This document shows positions 61,808-64,000 of a stretch of 64,000 nucleotides of DNA, one piece after another. The notes beneath the pieces were generated by a model, which saw only the letters and a program-made list of their open reading frames with translations, was not told where the DNA came from and searched no databases. How positions within the stretch are numbered: position 1 is the stretch's first letter; each line of letters opens with the position of its first letter. The DNA lies in NCBI RefSeq assembly GCF_011799805.1, contig NZ_WXUB01000001.1:1364001-1428000 (forward strand), in the 5' to 3' direction. This DNA comes from Maribellus sediminis. GTDB taxonomy: Bacteria > Bacteroidota > Bacteroidia > Bacteroidales > Prolixibacteraceae. Made by a program: the position numbers and the translations under genes.

Positions 61808-62114
61808 GAAGATGTGATGCTAAAATTAGAAGTGCAGTCAGAAAAAATAAAAAGTCGAATACCAGAATAGGAACCCACAATGCAATTTTCGAAACTCCGA
61901 GATTTTTATAATAGTAATACTGTTTGGCTTTGTACTCATTAATGGAATACAAGGTGAGGCCAAGCGTAATAATTTTGAACCAAAACAAAACCTGAATGAG
62001 GTAAATTCCTTTTGCACCGAAACCATATAAAATACCCAGGCAAATAAACGTTATCAAGAAACTTGAAAGTGCGAAGGATTTATAAAAGGTAAGTATTAGT
62101 CGTATGGTTCTCAT
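61785..62114 (-). CDS. Small three-helix membrane protein, ABC partner
   Basis: The 109-residue protein is mostly hydrophobic, with three predicted helices (about 12-33, 38-60, 78-104), a central charged loop (YSINEYKAKQYYYYKNLGVSK) and a short hydrophilic tail. It overlaps the ATPase gene by 23 bases, so the two are translated together and probably form one membrane complex. It is too short for a standard permease (about six helices per subunit). I do not recognise a family. Confidence 0.7.
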   Translation of the reverse strand: MRTIRLILTFYKSFALSSFLITFICLGILYGFGAKGIYLIQVLFWFKIITLGLTLYSINEYKAKQYYYYKNLGVSKIALWVPILVFDFLFFLTALLILASHLHETHPGS

Positions 62115-62749
62115 TTATAGATTATACTGTTGCTGTAAGAAGACGGGATTTCACACTACCCCCCTGTGTTCATTTTTAATTCAACTTAAGCGGTGTTTTT
62201 GGTTTTGATTTCTTTTGGTTATGGAATAAAATTAAACATAAAACTTTGAATATGTTAATTAAAAAACATTAAAAAAAGCTAATGAAGTAAGCTCAGTTAT
62301 TCATTATCAGCTGTTTCTTTATCTGAGCCTTGCTTGATCCCCGGACTTACTGTTGCTGTGTAAGGGATGTCATCTTTTGAAAAGATGACATCCTTCAGCG
62401 AGATCCGATCCCTGGTTTAAATTTGTAAGTTGCCATGAAAAAACATTGTTTAACATTAATCGGCTATTGAAATGTATACTTTGTACTGTATCGGTACTTC
62501 AAACCGGGCTTTTCCCACACCGAAAGTCTGAAGTTTATTGTTTTCAATCCCTCTCTTTAATTGGCACTATTGCCGTCGGCAAATCTATGCAAGCATTTTC
62601 GTATTTTCTCATTAAAGCATTTGAAACCTCAATCCCTCAGTCCTTCAATCCCTCAATCCTTTAATCCATCAGTCTCTCTTCCTCCGCCTTCTTCTCCTTC
62701 TTGCAACTTGCCAACTTTTACCTACATTTACTTTTGAAAACAGACAGCG
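62115..62749. other. Divergent intergenic region with palindrome and low-complexity stretch
   Basis: No gene supported. It contains a perfect inverted repeat with 14-base arms and a one-base centre (62365-62393), a GAGATCCGATCCC fragment of the GGATCCGATCC family (62400-62412), and a pyrimidine-rich stretch with repeated CAATCCCTCA-like units (62629-62671). It must also contain the promoters of the two divergent neighbours, but none is clear. Confidence 0.5.
62365..62393. repeat. Perfect inverted repeat, 14-base arms
   Basis: GGATGTCATCTTTT and AAAAGATGACATCC surround a single G. There is no T tract on the plus strand, and it lies between divergent genes, so it is not an obvious terminator. 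Confidence 0.8.
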
Positions 62750-64000
62750 ATGAAAGAAGTAGAAATTTTTTGCAAGAATACCGGTTCGTACCACAGTTAT
62801 CCCATGGGCACTTCGCTGCTCGAAATCAGTAACGATCTGAATATTAAAGACGATCATTGTGTGTGCGGTGCCATTGTTAACAACCAGGCCCGCGAACTTT
62901 CGTTTTGCGTGGTAAAACCCAAGCAGATCGAGTTTATCGATGTATCGCATCCCGATGGCATGCGGCTGTACACACGCAGCCTGATATTTATTTTGTATGC
63001 AGCCGTTAAGGAAGTTTTCCCTCATGTCGATTTCAGGGTGCAAAACGGTATCTCGAATGGCTACTTCTGCGAACTTCGTGGACTGGAGCGCGAGATCAGC
63101 GAATCGGATGTGTTTTCGATAAAACAGGAAATGCAGGCACTTATCGATGCCGATCTTCCCTTTGTAAAAAAGGATTTGCTGACGACCGAAGCCGTGGATC
63201 TGTTAATGAAACAGGGCCTCGAAGAAAAGGCGCAGTTGATCGGGCAACAGGGACAATTGTACACGCATCTGTATTTTTTGAACGAGCTTGCCGATTACCT
63301 CTATGGACATTTACTCCCTTCAACCGCTTACATCCGGAATTTTGGGCTGATCCCTTATTACGATGGTCTGTTGCTTATCGTCCCGCGCCGGAAGAACTTT
63401 TTGAAATTGCGCAAAGTGAGTTACCACGATAAACTGTTCGAGATTTTCCAGGAACAAAAAGACTGGGCCGGAATTATTGATGTTTCAACGGTAGGTAGTT
63501 TAAACGAGCGTACCCTAAATGGAAGGGGAGGCGATGTGATAAAAATTTCGGAAGCCCTGCACGAAAAGAAAATTGCCGAAATCGCGAACATGATCTCGCA
63601 ACGAAACGGCGACGCAAAAGTGGTGCTGATTGCCGGACCGTCGGCGTCGGGAAAAACCACTTTTAGCAAACGTTTGGGGGTTCAACTGGCAGTAAATGGC
63701 TTGCGCCCTCACCATGTTTCACTCGACGATTATTTTGTCGACCGCGAACAAACACCCAAAGACGAGCACGGCGAATACGATTTCGAAGCCCTGGAAGCCA
63801 TCGACATAAAGTTTTTTAACCAGCAGATGATCGAGTTGTTCGACGGACAGAAGGTGAGGTTGCCCCGCTTCGATTTTCACCTGGGAAAACGTGCACAGAA
63901 TGGCGACACACTGCAGCTCACTCCCGGCGATATTCTGATAGTTGAAGGAATTCACGGCATGAATCCCGGCCTGCTCACACAAATTGAGGAACGTAACACT
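62750..64000 (+). CDS. Nucleoside (uridine) kinase family protein, N-terminal part
   Basis: The reading frame runs from an ATG at 62750 to the window end (417 codons, no stop). The first 60 or so residues (MKEVEIFCKNTGSYHSYPMG) resemble a TGS-like domain. Residues 70-290 are like the threonyl-tRNA-synthetase-related SAD region of the uridine-kinase fusion family. The kinase domain starts with Walker A GPSASGKTTF (296-304) and continues to HHVSLDDYFVDREQTPKD, with a lid-like EGIHGMNPGLL at the end. It phosphorylates a nucleoside, probably uridine or cytidine, for salvage. The C-terminus lies outside the window. Confidence 0.85.
   Translation, partial: MKEVEIFCKNTGSYHSYPMGTSLLEISNDLNIKDDHCVCGAIVNNQARELSFCVVKPKQIEFIDVSHPDGMRLYTRSLIFILYAAVKEVFPHVDFRVQNGISNGYFCELRGLEREISESDVFSIKQEMQALIDADLPFVKKDLLTTEAVDLLMKQGLEEKAQLIGQQGQLYTHLYFLNELADYLYGHLLPSTAYIRNFGLIPYYDGLLLIVPRRKNFLKLRKVSYHDKLFEIFQEQKDWAGIIDVSTVGSLNERTLNGRGGDVIKISEALHEKKIAEIANMISQRNGDAKVVLIAGPSASGKTTFSKRLGVQLAVNGLRPHHVSLDDYFVDREQTPKDEHGEYDFEALEAIDIKFFNQQMIELFDGQKVRLPRFDFHLGKRAQNGDTLQLTPGDILIVEGIHGMNPGLLTQIEERNT

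Noticed and set aside
62629-62671. Tandem CAATCCCTCA-like units as a functional repeat
   Set aside because: Units are irregular and short; simple pyrimidine-rich low-complexity DNA explains them.

Overview
The window looks like a chromosomal segment of a polysaccharide-degrading, probably marine Bacteroidota (order Marinilabiliales or Prolixibacteraceae-like is my inference). Supporting signs are a SusC/SusD pair, sulfatases with Cys-type active sites, GH5, GH16 and GH31 enzymes, a C-terminal type IX secretion sorting domain, many lipoprotein signal peptides, weak Shine-Dalgarno sites, and Bacteroidota -7 boxes of the form TAnnTTTG. No rRNA, tRNA, CRISPR array or complete insertion sequence was found.

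Layout. 1-10.3 kb: the end of a CobW-type GTPase, an AEC transporter, a HAD phosphatase, a GH16 and a GH5 glucanase, a SIMPL-domain protein, a dienelactone hydrolase, a metallophosphoesterase, an NTF2-like protein and a DPP-IV-type peptidase. 10.3-23.4 kb: an accessory, repeat-crowded zone with a 21-bp minisatellite, several families of hairpin-rich intergenic repeats, an AT-rich three-gene ATPase module, a CPBP protease flanked by direct repeats, a membrane retropepsin-like protease, a TPR protein, two small enzymes, a cupin, and a DUF3500 lipoprotein gene broken by an in-frame TAG. 23.4-30.4 kb: a multidomain GH31 with dockerin and cohesin modules, a MEMO-like lipoprotein and a DUF2867 epimerase-like protein.

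30.5-36.7 kb: a tight four-gene operon (LysM pseudo-transglycosylase, two SGNH proteins, MBOAT acyltransferase) that probably O-acylates a surface glycan, followed by a convergent BamA-like barrel. 38.7-47.5 kb: a polysaccharide utilisation locus (sulfatase, ROK regulator, SusC, SusD, small lipoprotein) closed by a strong terminator. 47.6-64 kb: an alpha/beta hydrolase, a barrel protein, an LVIVD lipoprotein, a RelE-type toxin-antitoxin pair, an active-looking lytic transglycosylase, UvrA, a second sulfatase, a VIT/VWA protein, a cupin, a small ABC pair and the start of a uridine-kinase-like nucleoside kinase cut by the window edge.

The most interesting candidate for an undescribed system is the ATPase module at 11958-14300. 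Its second protein ends, and its third (a 75-residue single-pass membrane protein) begins, with nearly the same 19-residue Asn/Gln/Gly-rich curlin-like motif. This suggests amyloid-type templating from a cytosolic partner to a membrane effector. That is inference from sequence and needs testing.
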